Under the pieces are notes generated by a model, which did not search any database, was not told the origin of the DNA, and saw only the letters and a list, made by a program, of their open reading frames with translations. The translations under genes and the position numbers were made by a program. From NCBI RefSeq assembly GCF_000512915.1, contig NZ_CP007034.1, positions 992,001-1,056,000 on the forward strand: DNA of 64,000 bases, read 5' to 3'. Below, piece after piece: positions 17,236-25,803 of this stretch (positions are counted from its first letter, which is position 1; every line of letters begins with the position of its first letter). This DNA comes from Barnesiella viscericola DSM 18177. Its GTDB lineage: Bacteria > Bacteroidota > Bacteroidia > Bacteroidales > Barnesiellaceae.

Positions 17236-19644
17236 TCAAGAACGGTCTTTCTTGAAGAGACGTTTATACCACGGAGTTTCACGCTTAGTCGTGTAACCGT
17301 ATCCATAGCCGTATCGGCCACTGCCATACTGACGATAAGAGTAGCCCTTCGACTTCATGTTCACATCGTTCAATATAAGATAGACCGGTATATCGAGGCG
17401 CTTGTTGCGAACCCAACCGTTCAACATCTCGATAGAAGCCTTGTTGGTATAGTTGGCTCGGGCCACATAAATCATCACATCAACGGCCCGGGCCAGCAGG
17501 AAGGTATCGGAAACCATACCCAACGGAGCCGTATCGAGTATGACATAATCGTAGTGGGCACGAGCATAATCGATAATCTGGTCGAACCGGTCGCTCATCA
17601 ACAACTCGTTGGGATTGGGCGGAATGGGTCCCGCCATAAGCAAATCGAGATTCGAGTCAAGACCCGAAGGGTGAATAAGCGATGCCAAATCGGTATTAGC
17701 TCCCGACAGATAAGTGGTAACACCCTCCCGATTGGGACGATGGAAATATTCCGAAAGGCGAGGCCGACGTATGTCCATACCTATGAGAAGCGCCCGTTTT
17801 CCCGTAAGAGCAAAACTCAGAGCCATATTCGAGGCGATAAAGGTCTTACCCTCGTGCATGACCGACGAGGTAACCGCCAATACCTTCTTGTCGGAACTGG
17901 TCAGCACGAATTGTAAATTGTTACGAACCAATCGGAACAGCTCGGCAATGGGCTCGACACTCTTCTTCTCAACCACAAAAAACTTACCTTCGGGTTTTTT
18001 CGAGATTTCGGCCAAAATGGGAATTGAGGTCAACCGTTCAAGCATCTTCTTATCTGTCAGCACAGGGAAGAAAGCCATTTTCAGATAGATAATGAATACC
18101 GGAATCAAGATACCAAGCAGAACAGCTCCACCCAGAAGCAACAACGTCTTGGGTGAAACCGGCTCGCCCGTGGAGTCGGGGTCGTCGATAATACGGGCTA
18201 TCGGCACAACCATATTCTTGGACAGGTCGTTCTCCTCGCGCTTCTCAAGCAGGAAGACGTATAGGTTTTCCTTAATGCGCTGTTGCCGCATGATGTCGGA
18301 GAGTTCCCGCTCGTAGAGGGGCATGTTCTTGATTTTGTCTTCGATTCTTTGATCTTGCCGAGCTACATCGCGTTTTTGAATCTCTATTCCCTTGCGTATG
18401 CTGGTAACCCCTTTAAGCAACAACGCTCGCTGTGTTTTTATGTCGCGGGTAAGTTCGACTATCACCGGGTTTGACTCGGACGACGAAAGCAACAGGCGCT
18501 CGCGTTGCTGCAAAATCTTATTATAGTCATTAATGAGAGTCGCAAAATCCTTGTCGTCGATTCCCAGCACCGGTATGGGCATGTATTCGTTATCAGGGAC
18601 AGCCAGAAAAGCCTCGACATAATCGACCAAGCTCTTTTGCAATTCCAACTCGGCCATTTTCTCATCGGTATATCCGGTCTGTTCCAAATAAAGTTTGGCT
18701 TCGGCCGAAACATCAATCAAGTTATTATGACTTCGGTACGACTCCACTTGTGCCTCGACAGCCGACAACTCCGCAGAAATGGAAGCGAGGCGCCCCTCGA
18801 TAAACTGTTGCGTCTTTTCGGTACCCTGATTCTTCTGGTTCGCGGCATCAATATTATAGAAGTCGACCAAGGTTTGGATAAAATTTTTTCCCTCTTCAAT
18901 AACCGGCGTACGATATGTCACATTCAAAATCGTAGCCTTCCTCGACGCGAAAACAACGGCCAGCTTCGAATCAAGATCTTTGCTCACCGCACGGGGATTG
19001 GAGAACCAAATATCCAGTGTTTTGTCAAGCGTAGGAATCGTATCGCCCGTGTACTTCAATTGCACGAAACTGCCTTCAAACGGAAGGGTATAGGGCAACC
19101 CGTCGATAAGTTCGTTGCAAATTTCTACCTTATTATCCTTTTTGTCGTAGGTTTCGGCTTTAATATGTAATTTTCCCTGGCGGGGTGACAACTCGATGTG
19201 GAGAGGATATTCTATTTTACGCGGATTAATCGAATCGGTCACCAACTCGACCGGCGAATTTCCATACAAGGGGGTTCTTGTCATGAACGATTTCCAGGCA
19301 TACGACTTGTACAGGCCAAGTTTCTCGACAGCAGCCGTAATCTGATTCTTGGAACGAAATACCTCTATTTCATTATCAATATTGTTTTTATAGGGAGACA
19401 AGCCTAAACTCGTCAACAGGATATTGCTATTCTCACTATCGTTGTCTTGGATATAAACAGCCGATGACACCTCATACTCGGGAGTCTGTTTAAAACAGTA
19501 TAATCCTGTCAGTACAACCAACAGCACGATGCTGACAGCGAACCATTTCCAATGCGAAAAGCATTCTACCCAAAAGTCGGAAAGATCAAGGGGCTCCTCC
19601 GTAACTGTCTGTCTGTTTATCTTATTCGGTTTACCTTCTTCCAT
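17236..19644 (-). CDS. Polysaccharide chain-length/tyrosine autokinase (Wzc-like)
   Basis: An 802-residue inner-membrane BY-kinase controlling export and length of a capsular or exopolysaccharide. A Wzz domain follows the first membrane segment (about residues 32-52). A long periplasmic coiled-coil region spans about 260-470, and a second membrane segment lies near 510-530. The kinase has Walker A MHEGKTFIASN, Walker A' LIGMDIRRP and Walker B YVILDTAP. The C-terminus has a Tyr cluster (YRQYGSGRYGYGYGY), the usual autophosphorylation site. It lies 5 bases after the Wza-like gene, so they form an operon. No glycosyltransferase, flippase or polymerase genes accompany the pair here. Confidence 0.93.
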   Translation of the reverse strand: MEEGKPNKINRQTVTEEPLDLSDFWVECFSHWKWFAVSIVLLVVLTGLYCFKQTPEYEVSSAVYIQDNDSENSNILLTSLGLSPYKNNIDNEIEVFRSKNQITAAVEKLGLYKSYAWKSFMTRTPLYGNSPVELVTDSINPRKIEYPLHIELSPRQGKLHIKAETYDKKDNKVEICNELIDGLPYTLPFEGSFVQLKYTGDTIPTLDKTLDIWFSNPRAVSKDLDSKLAVVFASRKATILNVTYRTPVIEEGKNFIQTLVDFYNIDAANQKNQGTEKTQQFIEGRLASISAELSAVEAQVESYRSHNNLIDVSAEAKLYLEQTGYTDEKMAELELQKSLVDYVEAFLAVPDNEYMPIPVLGIDDKDFATLINDYNKILQQRERLLLSSSESNPVIVELTRDIKTQRALLLKGVTSIRKGIEIQKRDVARQDQRIEDKIKNMPLYERELSDIMRQQRIKENLYVFLLEKREENDLSKNMVVPIARIIDDPDSTGEPVSPKTLLLLGGAVLLGILIPVFIIYLKMAFFPVLTDKKMLERLTSIPILAEISKKPEGKFFVVEKKSVEPIAELFRLVRNNLQFVLTSSDKKVLAVTSSVMHEGKTFIASNMALSFALTGKRALLIGMDIRRPRLSEYFHRPNREGVTTYLSGANTDLASLIHPSGLDSNLDLLMAGPIPPNPNELLMSDRFDQIIDYARAHYDYVILDTAPLGMVSDTFLLARAVDVMIYVARANYTNKASIEMLNGWVRNKRLDIPVYLILNDVNMKSKGYSYRQYGSGRYGYGYGYTTKRETPWYKRLFKKDRS

Positions 19645-19649
19645 AGTAA

Positions 19650-20456
19650 TTATTTAGAAATACTCCAAGCTGTAATAATAAGGTTGGCAATTGTCAACAG
19701 AATAGATGTGGCACTAAATACCAGCGAGGTGGTAGGTGGTACGACTACGGCCGAATTGGCTTTCGACTTATTGGGTTGCACATAGAGTACATCGTTCTGT
19801 TGCAGATAGAAATAGGGTGAAGTAACCAGATTCTTATCATTCAGATTGATTCTTGCAATATTTTTTGTTCCATCGGAATTCACTCTCACCAAGAGTACGT
19901 TATCACGGCGCCCGGTAATGGACAGATCGCCTGCCAAAGCGATGGCATCGAGAATACTCACCCGCTCGTTTTCAATAGTAAACATACCCGGCCGGGTTAC
20001 ATCGCCCAACACCGAAATGGTAAAGTTCTGTATCCACACCGACACTTGCGGCAACTCACTCAGGTATTTAGGATAGAGAGCCTCCTGAATCATCAGCTCT
20101 ACCTCTTTCTTGCTCTTCCCTGCTACATGCAGACAGCCCAATACCGGAAATTCAATATCACCGTTCTGGTCGACCAGATAAAACTCCACGGCCTTGGTAT
20201 TACCGCTTCGCATATAAGCCTCGCTTTGAACCAGCCGCTTGTTAAAGGGGATTACCACCTCTTGATTCTTGGCCATGACCGATATATCAAGAATGTCGCC
20301 CGGGGCCAAAACCGGCGACGGCTGAGGGACTGCCGCGTTTAATACATCGGCAGGAATATCCTCCACATCAATCATATAAGGAACATTTCTTGAAGAAGAA
20401 CAAGATGCAAAAGCCCAAAATGTGAGAAGAGTAAGCGCCCAATATAAATATTTCAT
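19650..20456 (-). CDS. Polysaccharide export outer-membrane lipoprotein (Wza-like)
   Basis: A 268-residue protein with a lipoprotein signal (lipobox before Cys19, AFASC). The Poly_export domain is at about 50-140 (LAPGDILDISV), followed by a SLBB domain (SVLGDVTRPGMF). A C-terminal hydrophobic segment could cross the outer membrane as the Wza helix does. The start at 20456 was preferred because AAAGAGGAAAG stands just before it and the signal peptide begins there; an in-frame upstream start at 20513 adds a non-signal segment. It is first in an operon with the kinase. Confidence 0.93.
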   Translation of the reverse strand: MKYLYWALTLLTFWAFASCSSSRNVPYMIDVEDIPADVLNAAVPQPSPVLAPGDILDISVMAKNQEVVIPFNKRLVQSEAYMRSGNTKAVEFYLVDQNGDIEFPVLGCLHVAGKSKKEVELMIQEALYPKYLSELPQVSVWIQNFTISVLGDVTRPGMFTIENERVSILDAIALAGDLSITGRRDNVLLVRVNSDGTKNIARINLNDKNLVTSPYFYLQQNDVLYVQPNKSKANSAVVVPPTTSLVFSATSILLTIANLIITAWSISK

Positions 20457-20584
20457 TCTTTCCTCTTTTTTTATAATAAGGATACAATTATAATCAGTTT
20501 GCAAAAATAACACTTTTTATATGGCTTACAACTTTTTTATTGAAAAAACTGCCTCACAATATTTGCCCTCCATAAAAACCGAGA

Positions 20585-20629
20585 GCCCGCCTTCTCGTTA
20601 CTATCGCAAAAAAAAACGAGAAGGCGGGC
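20585..20629 (-). terminator. Terminator of the DcaP-like porin gene
   Basis: A perfect 14-bp stem (20585-20598 with 20616-20629). In the minus direction TCTCGGTTTTTAT follows. The loop contains a run of nine A (nine T in the minus direction). Confidence 0.7.
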
Positions 20630-20651
20630 CCTACCCCAAAATATATTTTTA

Positions 20652-21980
20652 TCAGAAGTTATACCGTATCATCGTATTGATGCGGTTAGCCTCCCCGTCC
20701 TGACGATTCAAATTGGAACGGCGGCCATAAAGATATTCGATACCTATGCTGCAATCGGTCGTGAGGTTGTAAAAGGCATTCCCCACGATATACTGGGCAT
20801 AGCGATAGGATTCGGGCGACAGGGCTCCCTGTTTGCTGTATACCCGGCTCTGGCTGTACGAGGCCGAGATAAAGAATTTGGGTGAGAAGGCATATTGCAG
20901 ACCGGCCACATAGCCCAGCGTCTCGGGGGCATAGAGTTTGCCCTGGGTATCGGGGTCGGGAATGAGGTCGAAACCCTCGTCGCTCAACCCGTTCAGATAC
21001 TCACCATAGCCATATCCGTAAACGCCTTGGTAATAAAGCGACAACTTGCGGGTGATGTGGGTAATACCCGAGAGCTGAACGGCCCACCCCAATACCGACC
21101 GGTTGCGCTCGGCCACCAGGTCGCGATAAGAGAGTCCCCGCAACAGACCCGATGCGCGTATGTGGTCGTGACCTCCGTTCCAACCGTATTGAACATAAAA
21201 AGGTATGTCGGGCATGCGCTGGCTGATTGACGCGTTATACCCCTCGTCGAGCGTACAAGTGACCGACGGGGCTTCGGCGGCCAGAGCCATCTGCCAGTGC
21301 TTCCCCAGATTGAGCGTATAACGTGCCATTACATTGCGCACACTGGTCATGCCGGTAGGTCCCTCATAGTCGATGGTAGGAGGTGCGGCCGCCGCATCGA
21401 CAAAGGTACTCCACGTCTGTCCTATCAGGAATCCGCGCGCCTGCACATAAGCCTGGTCGAGGCGGAATCCATAGTTCTGTCCGGCCCTGAAATCACCGTC
21501 GACAAAGACCGAGAACTTGCCCAGCACGGCATTGTCGCCTACCAACTTAAAAAAGAGGTGCGAGGTCGAAGCGTCCATCTGGAACTGGTTGCGCTGAGAC
21601 GGATTGCCGGGTACGGGAATATCGTAGGTAAGGAAATCGCGATTGGGCACGGCGCCTTCAAAATCGTAGGAAGCCGTCACCTTTACATAACCACCTATAC
21701 CGAATGCCACACGTCCCTTACGGTCGACCAGCAGGAATCGGGGCGCACGAGGGTCCTGGAAATGGAGCTGCCGGGTGTCATAGAACATACCTATCAACTC
21801 ACCGTTGGCGGCATTCCCGCCCCACAGGAAAACAATGCGGTCCGAGGCATCGTCCGGAGCCTGTCGGCTACTCCGCTGTGCCGGTTCGGCCGACTGGGTA
21901 TCGGCAGCGGCAGCATGGAACGGCAACAATAGAAGCCCCCAAGCACAAACCCAGAAAAAGATCATTTTTTTCATATTCAC
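20652..21980 (-). CDS. DcaP-like outer-membrane porin
   Basis: A 442-residue protein with a signal peptide ending near FHAAAA. A beta-barrel follows with many aromatic strand ends and a terminal Phe (MIRYNF), as outer-membrane proteins have. The pattern RDFLTYDIPVPG, FFKLVG and GFLIGQTWSTFVD resembles the DcaP family of trimeric porins, in which it would pass small solutes, often anionic. The substrate is unknown. Start is 21980 or the Met two codons later. It is monocistronic and divergent from the 22086 gene. Confidence 0.75.
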   Translation of the reverse strand: MNMKKMIFFWVCAWGLLLLPFHAAAADTQSAEPAQRSSRQAPDDASDRIVFLWGGNAANGELIGMFYDTRQLHFQDPRAPRFLLVDRKGRVAFGIGGYVKVTASYDFEGAVPNRDFLTYDIPVPGNPSQRNQFQMDASTSHLFFKLVGDNAVLGKFSVFVDGDFRAGQNYGFRLDQAYVQARGFLIGQTWSTFVDAAAAPPTIDYEGPTGMTSVRNVMARYTLNLGKHWQMALAAEAPSVTCTLDEGYNASISQRMPDIPFYVQYGWNGGHDHIRASGLLRGLSYRDLVAERNRSVLGWAVQLSGITHITRKLSLYYQGVYGYGYGEYLNGLSDEGFDLIPDPDTQGKLYAPETLGYVAGLQYAFSPKFFISASYSQSRVYSKQGALSPESYRYAQYIVGNAFYNLTTDCSIGIEYLYGRRSNLNRQDGEANRINTMIRYNF

Positions 21981-22031
21981 TCAGGTTTTATAAGTTTTAT
22001 TTTCAGTAAAAACAACACCAGTCGCAAATTG

Positions 22032-22061
22032 TTGAAGCAATCGTAAAAATAAGTAACTTTG
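22032..22061 (+). promoter_or_regulatory. Promoter of the 22086 gene
   Basis: TTG (22032-22034), 19 bases, TAACTTTG (22054-22061). The -7 box overlaps an upstream in-frame start at 22059, which is therefore rejected in favour of the ATG at 22086. Confidence 0.65.
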
Positions 22062-22085
22062 CTCCCGACAAAAACAGACGACACG

Positions 22086-22430
22086 ATGGATACAATCTTG
22101 TTAGCTCTCACACCCGAGTTCGAGATGCTGAGAGATGAAATGGGTTATGACGAATACGAGGATTTCGATGCCTATGACATCTTGTTTCAACAGGGGTATG
22201 ACCGACAACTGATCGAGGTGGCCGACGACGAAATATTCGAGGTGCCCGAAGGTTACTCGGCTACCATACAGAGCGATGACCCCGACGATGAATTTTACCT
22301 GCTTGAAAGCGAAGCCGACCTGCCCGACAAAGGCGACTTCATCGTCGATGCCCTGCCGGGCGGAAACTACCGGTACGATGCGGCCGAGAACGTATTCTGG
22401 AAAGTCGACATGGACTCGGACGATTTCTAA
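22086..22430 (+). CDS. Small acidic protein of unknown function
   Basis: A 114-residue cytosolic protein, very rich in Asp and Glu (for example MGYDEYEDFDAYDILFQQGY and the ending KVDMDSDDF), with no signal or membrane segment. I do not recognise a domain. The DNA glycosylase gene starts 8 bases after its stop, so the two are co-transcribed. A link to DNA repair, or a DNA-mimic role suggested by its strong negative charge, is speculation. Confidence 0.7.
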   Translation: MDTILLALTPEFEMLRDEMGYDEYEDFDAYDILFQQGYDRQLIEVADDEIFEVPEGYSATIQSDDPDDEFYLLESEADLPDKGDFIVDALPGGNYRYDAAENVFWKVDMDSDDF

Positions 22431-22438
22431 CCCTCTCA

Positions 22439-23059
22439 ATGCAACACAACATGGCTGACGATACAAGCCCTTCGCCCGCACCCGTCGAGATGCACCCCCT
22501 GTCTCCGTTTCTTCCGGCACAGGCCCGCATCTTGCTGCTGGGCAGTTTTCCTCCGCCCCGCAAACGCTGGTCGATGGAGTTTTTCTACCCCAACTTCACC
22601 AACGACATGTGGCGCATCTTCGGGCTTCTCTTCTTCAACGACAAAGACCACTTTGTCGATACCGAGCACAAGCGGTTCCGCCGCGAAGCCATCGAGAACT
22701 TTCTTCAAGAACAGGGCATTGCCGTGAGCGATACCGTGGCCGTGGCACGACGACTGAATGGCAATGCCTCGGACCTGACGCTCGAAGTGGTCGAGTCGCT
22801 CGATCTGGCCCGCATGCTCGACCGGCTGCCCTACTGCCACACGCTCGTAACCACCGGGCAGAAGGCTACCGACACGCTGTGTGCCATCACCGGAGCTACA
22901 CCGCCCCCAATCGGGCAGTATGCCTCGCTCACCTACCATGGCCGCTCCATGCGACTCTACCGCATGCCCTCGACCTCTCGGGCCTACCCTAAACCGCTTG
23001 CCGAGAAAGCAGCCGTCTATCGCACGATTTTCCAAGATTTGACGATACAGACGTATTAA
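22439..23059 (+). CDS. Uracil-DNA glycosylase-superfamily protein
   Basis: A protein of up to 206 residues. The motif ILLLGSFPPPRKRW, followed by FFYPNFTNDMWRIFG, matches the active-site loop and the F-x-N-region of the UDG superfamily branch annotated as DNA glycosylase or G/U mismatch-like in Bacteroidetes. A later TTGQKATDTL and the closing MPSTSRAYPK loop fit the H/N-S-T-S-pattern motif 2. It would remove uracil or other damaged bases. The start may be 22439, 22451 or the Met of MHPLSPF; no clear ribosome site decides. Confidence 0.82.
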   Translation: MQHNMADDTSPSPAPVEMHPLSPFLPAQARILLLGSFPPPRKRWSMEFFYPNFTNDMWRIFGLLFFNDKDHFVDTEHKRFRREAIENFLQEQGIAVSDTVAVARRLNGNASDLTLEVVESLDLARMLDRLPYCHTLVTTGQKATDTLCAITGATPPPIGQYASLTYHGRSMRLYRMPSTSRAYPKPLAEKAAVYRTIFQDLTIQTY

Positions 23060-23107
23060 ATTTTTGTTACATTTTTGCAAACATTCTCATTTTTAAGCCG
23101 AATGTAT

Positions 23108-23115
23108 TACTTTTG
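23108..23115 (+). promoter_or_regulatory. -7 box of dedA
   Basis: TACTTTTG ends 30 bases before the dedA ATG (23146). No clear -33 at 20 bases. Confidence 0.5.
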
Positions 23116-23145
23116 CAATCTCAAAAAAAATCATTAATCCCTTTT

Positions 23146-23775
23146 ATGGAATCATTATCGTTTATACAATGGTGCCTCGATAATCTCAATTACTGGACCA
23201 TTACGTTCCTCATGATGATCGAGAGTTCGTTTATCCCCTTCCCCTCCGAAATCGTTATCATACCGGCAGCCTACAAGGCAGCCTACGGTGAACTGAATAT
23301 GTATCTGGTCATTCTCTTCGGTACCCTCGGGGCCGACATTGGTGCCATCATCAACTACTACCTGGCCCTCTGGATAGGCCGCCCGCTCGTCTACAAATTT
23401 GCCAACAGCCGCGTGGGGCACATGTGCCTGCTCGATCAAGGCAAGGTGGAGACGGCCGAACGCTATTTCGACAAGCACGGCAGCATATCGACCCTCATCG
23501 GCCGCCTGATTCCGGCAGTGCGTCAGCTCATCTCCATTCCCGCTGGTCTGGCCCGCATGAAATTCTCGAAGTTTATCCTTTTCACCACCCTGGGTGCCAT
23601 GTGCTGGAACATCGTACTGGCTGCCATCGGCTACGGCTTCCACGCCGTTATTCCCGAGGACGAACTCATCTTGAAGGTGCAGACATACAGTCACGAAATC
23701 CTCTACGTGCTCATCGCCATCTGCGTGTTCATCGTGGGGTTCCTTATCTACAAGGGTATGAAAAAACCAAAGTAA
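23146..23775 (+). CDS. DedA family membrane protein
   Basis: A 209-residue inner-membrane protein with the DedA/SNARE-associated (VTT) domain. It has the family's E-[ST]-SFIPFPSEI motif near residue 25, the GxxxG-rich centre, and FDKHGSISTLIGRLIPAVRQLISIPAG with its conserved Arg residues at about 115-140. Members flip undecaprenyl phosphate or phospholipids and are needed for proton-motive-force balance. Which of these applies here cannot be told. The start at 23146 follows the promoter box. Confidence 0.92.
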   Translation: MESLSFIQWCLDNLNYWTITFLMMIESSFIPFPSEIVIIPAAYKAAYGELNMYLVILFGTLGADIGAIINYYLALWIGRPLVYKFANSRVGHMCLLDQGKVETAERYFDKHGSISTLIGRLIPAVRQLISIPAGLARMKFSKFILFTTLGAMCWNIVLAAIGYGFHAVIPEDELILKVQTYSHEILYVLIAICVFIVGFLIYKGMKKPK

Positions 23776-23800
23776 AAATAACTCTTTTGCCATTCGGTAC

Positions 23801-23842
23801 AAAAGCCGCGACTTGACAGGAGTGCCTGTTGTTGCGGCTTTT
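23801..23842 (+). terminator. Terminator of dedA
   Basis: AAAAGCCGC (23801-23809) pairs with GCGGCTTTT (23834-23842), with an inner ACAGG/CCTGT helix. A second small hairpin at 23889-23915 runs into GTTTTTT. Confidence 0.65.
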
Positions 23843-24020
23843 GTCGTATCGTCGCCCCTCCGAGAAACAGCACACGGCTCTCAATCGGGATTCCTCTTCT
23901 CCTTGAAGCGGAATCGTTTTTTATAGACATTATGTAAATTCACCATGCCGTTTATAAAAAATGTATTATCTTAGATCCAGTTTTTATTCTCTTCACTATA
24001 CACCTAAAAAACAATCGCAT

Positions 24021-25598
24021 ATGAACCGAACTCTGTTTGTACCTTTCATGTTGGGAACCGCAGCCCTTCCCCTTTCGGCCCAAAAAGCGACACCACCCAA
24101 TATCGTACTCATCATGTGCGACGACATGGGCTTCTCGGATTTAGGGTGTTACGGCAGCGAAATCCAAACACCTCATCTGGACAGCCTCGCCGATGCCGGC
24201 GTGCGATTCAGCCAGTTCAAGAACACGGGGCGCAGTTGCCCGTCGCGCGCCTCGCTGCTTACCGGCCGCTATCAACACGAGGTGGGCATGGGCTGGATGA
24301 CTGCCGTGGACGAACACCGCCCGGGATATAGAGGTCAAATATCAAAAACCTACCCGACCATCGCCGAAATCTTGAAGGCCAACGGATACGACACCTACAT
24401 GAGCGGCAAATGGCATGTCACGGTCGACGGGGCTTTCGACGGGCCCAACGGCAGCTACCCCACCCAACGCGGGTTCGACCGCTACTATGGCTGCCTGTCG
24501 GGTGGAGGCAGCTACTACGAGCCTACCCCGCTTTACAACGACCTGACACCCGTTACCGACCTGCCCGACGACTATTACTACACCACGGCCATATCCGACT
24601 CGGCCGTCAGTTTCATACGACAACAACCGACCGATGCCCCCATGTTCCTCTATGTAGCCTACTATGCCCCGCACCTCCCCTTGCAGGCTCCGGCCGACCG
24701 GGTTGAAAAGTGCAAGGCTCGCTACCGGGTTGGATACGACGTGTTGCGCAAGCAGCGGTTTGAGAAGCAAAAAGCGCTGGGCCTGGTTCCCGCCGAGATG
24801 GAATTGCCCGTCTATAACCGGGAGTTCGGCGGCAAACGCCCCGCCTGGGAGGAGCTTACCGACTCTCAACGCGAACAGTGGATTCAGGATATGGCCACCT
24901 ATGCCGCCATGATTGAAATCATGGACGACGGGGTGGGTCAGATTGTCGAGGCTTTCCGCGAAAAAGGGAACCTGGAAAACACGGTCTTCCTCTTCCTGAG
25001 CGACAACGGAGCTACGCTGGAAGGCGGCTATCTGGGACAACTGATGGCCGACCTCTCCAACACACCTTACCGCAGTTATAAGAAATGGGTCTATCAAGGC
25101 GGGACAAGTACCCCCTTCATCATGACCTTCGGCAATACCGGGAAAAACGTTCTGAAAGGTCAGGTATGCAAACAGGTGGCTCACATCATCGACCTGCTGC
25201 CTACCTGCATGGATCTGGCCTCGGCCAGTTACCCCTCCGACCGATTCGAGCACGCCGACTTGCCCGGAACCAGCCTGCTCCCGGCCGTGAGGGGTGGTGC
25301 CTTGCAAAATCGCACCCTGTTCTTTGAGCACCAAAGTTCGTGTGCCGTCATCGCAGATAACTGGAAACTGGTGCGCAACGACCGGAACAGCCCTTGGGAA
25401 CTGATAAACCTCTCGACCGATCCCTTTGAAACCGAGGAGCTCTCTTCCCGCTATCCCGAGAAAGCCCGGGAGTTGGAACAGATGTGGGACCATTGGGCCG
25501 AGACTCACCGGGTGCTTCCCTTGGAGAATAAGACCTGGACCGAACGCATCAACTATTATAAGGCGTTGAACCCCGACCAAAGCGGACGGAAAGAGTAA
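24021..25598 (+). CDS. Secreted sulfatase, serine-type
   Basis: A 525-residue alkaline-phosphatase-fold sulfatase with a Sec signal (MNRTLFVPFMLGTAALPLSA). Metal ligands appear in IVLIMCDDMGFSD. The maturation motif is S72-C-P-S-R76 followed by ASLLTGR, so the residue converted to formylglycine is Ser, not Cys. Later motifs include GKWHV and FLSDNGA. The Ser form needs the radical-SAM maturase anSME. Its substrate could be a sulfated host glycan or an algal/plant sulfate ester; the neighbours do not decide. The start at 24021 begins the signal peptide. Confidence 0.92.
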   Translation: MNRTLFVPFMLGTAALPLSAQKATPPNIVLIMCDDMGFSDLGCYGSEIQTPHLDSLADAGVRFSQFKNTGRSCPSRASLLTGRYQHEVGMGWMTAVDEHRPGYRGQISKTYPTIAEILKANGYDTYMSGKWHVTVDGAFDGPNGSYPTQRGFDRYYGCLSGGGSYYEPTPLYNDLTPVTDLPDDYYYTTAISDSAVSFIRQQPTDAPMFLYVAYYAPHLPLQAPADRVEKCKARYRVGYDVLRKQRFEKQKALGLVPAEMELPVYNREFGGKRPAWEELTDSQREQWIQDMATYAAMIEIMDDGVGQIVEAFREKGNLENTVFLFLSDNGATLEGGYLGQLMADLSNTPYRSYKKWVYQGGTSTPFIMTFGNTGKNVLKGQVCKQVAHIIDLLPTCMDLASASYPSDRFEHADLPGTSLLPAVRGGALQNRTLFFEHQSSCAVIADNWKLVRNDRNSPWELINLSTDPFETEELSSRYPEKARELEQMWDHWAETHRVLPLENKTWTERINYYKALNPDQSGRKE

Positions 25599-25624
25599 AG
25601 GGATATAAAGGAAGTTACCCAACA

Positions 25625-25698
25625 GGAGGCGGCTCGGCATAGCCCAACCTGAAAACTGCGTTTTCGTTTGTCTCTACCCTCGTCTTTCACTATCTTTG
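25625..25698 (+). repeat. Promoter repeat, copy A (upstream of rpe)
   Basis: A 74-bp element. It begins GGAGGCGGCTCGGC, followed by the palindrome GAAAACTGCGTTTTC (25651-25665), -33 TTTG (25667-25670), a 20-base spacer ending CTCGTCTTTCAC, and -7 TATCTTTG (25691-25698). It is the same element as copies C and D, which lie on the other strand near 28.6 kb. Confidence 0.9.
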
Positions 25699-25712
25699 TT
25701 CCACGAACACAA

Positions 25713-25777
25713 GATACGGCTTGGCAAAAAAATTCAAGGGACCTTGATTTTTCTGCTCTCGCCTTTCACTATCTTTG
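25713..25777 (+). repeat. Promoter repeat, copy B (upstream of rpe)
   Basis: A diverged copy 79 bases after A. It has the spacer CTGCTCTCGCCTTTCAC and -7 TATCTTTG (25770-25777). In place of the GAAAAC palindrome it has a different one, TCAAGGGACCTTGA (25734-25747), which overlaps the -33 position. Its -7 box is 27 bases before the rpe ATG. Confidence 0.8.
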
Positions 25778-25803
25778 TCCAACTAACGAAAACTATTGAA
25801 GCT

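Noticed and set aside
23889-23922. Small hairpin followed by GTTTTTT upstream of the sulfatase
   Set aside because: The stem is only 6 bp with a 15-base loop. Mentioned with the dedA terminator but too weak for its own entry.
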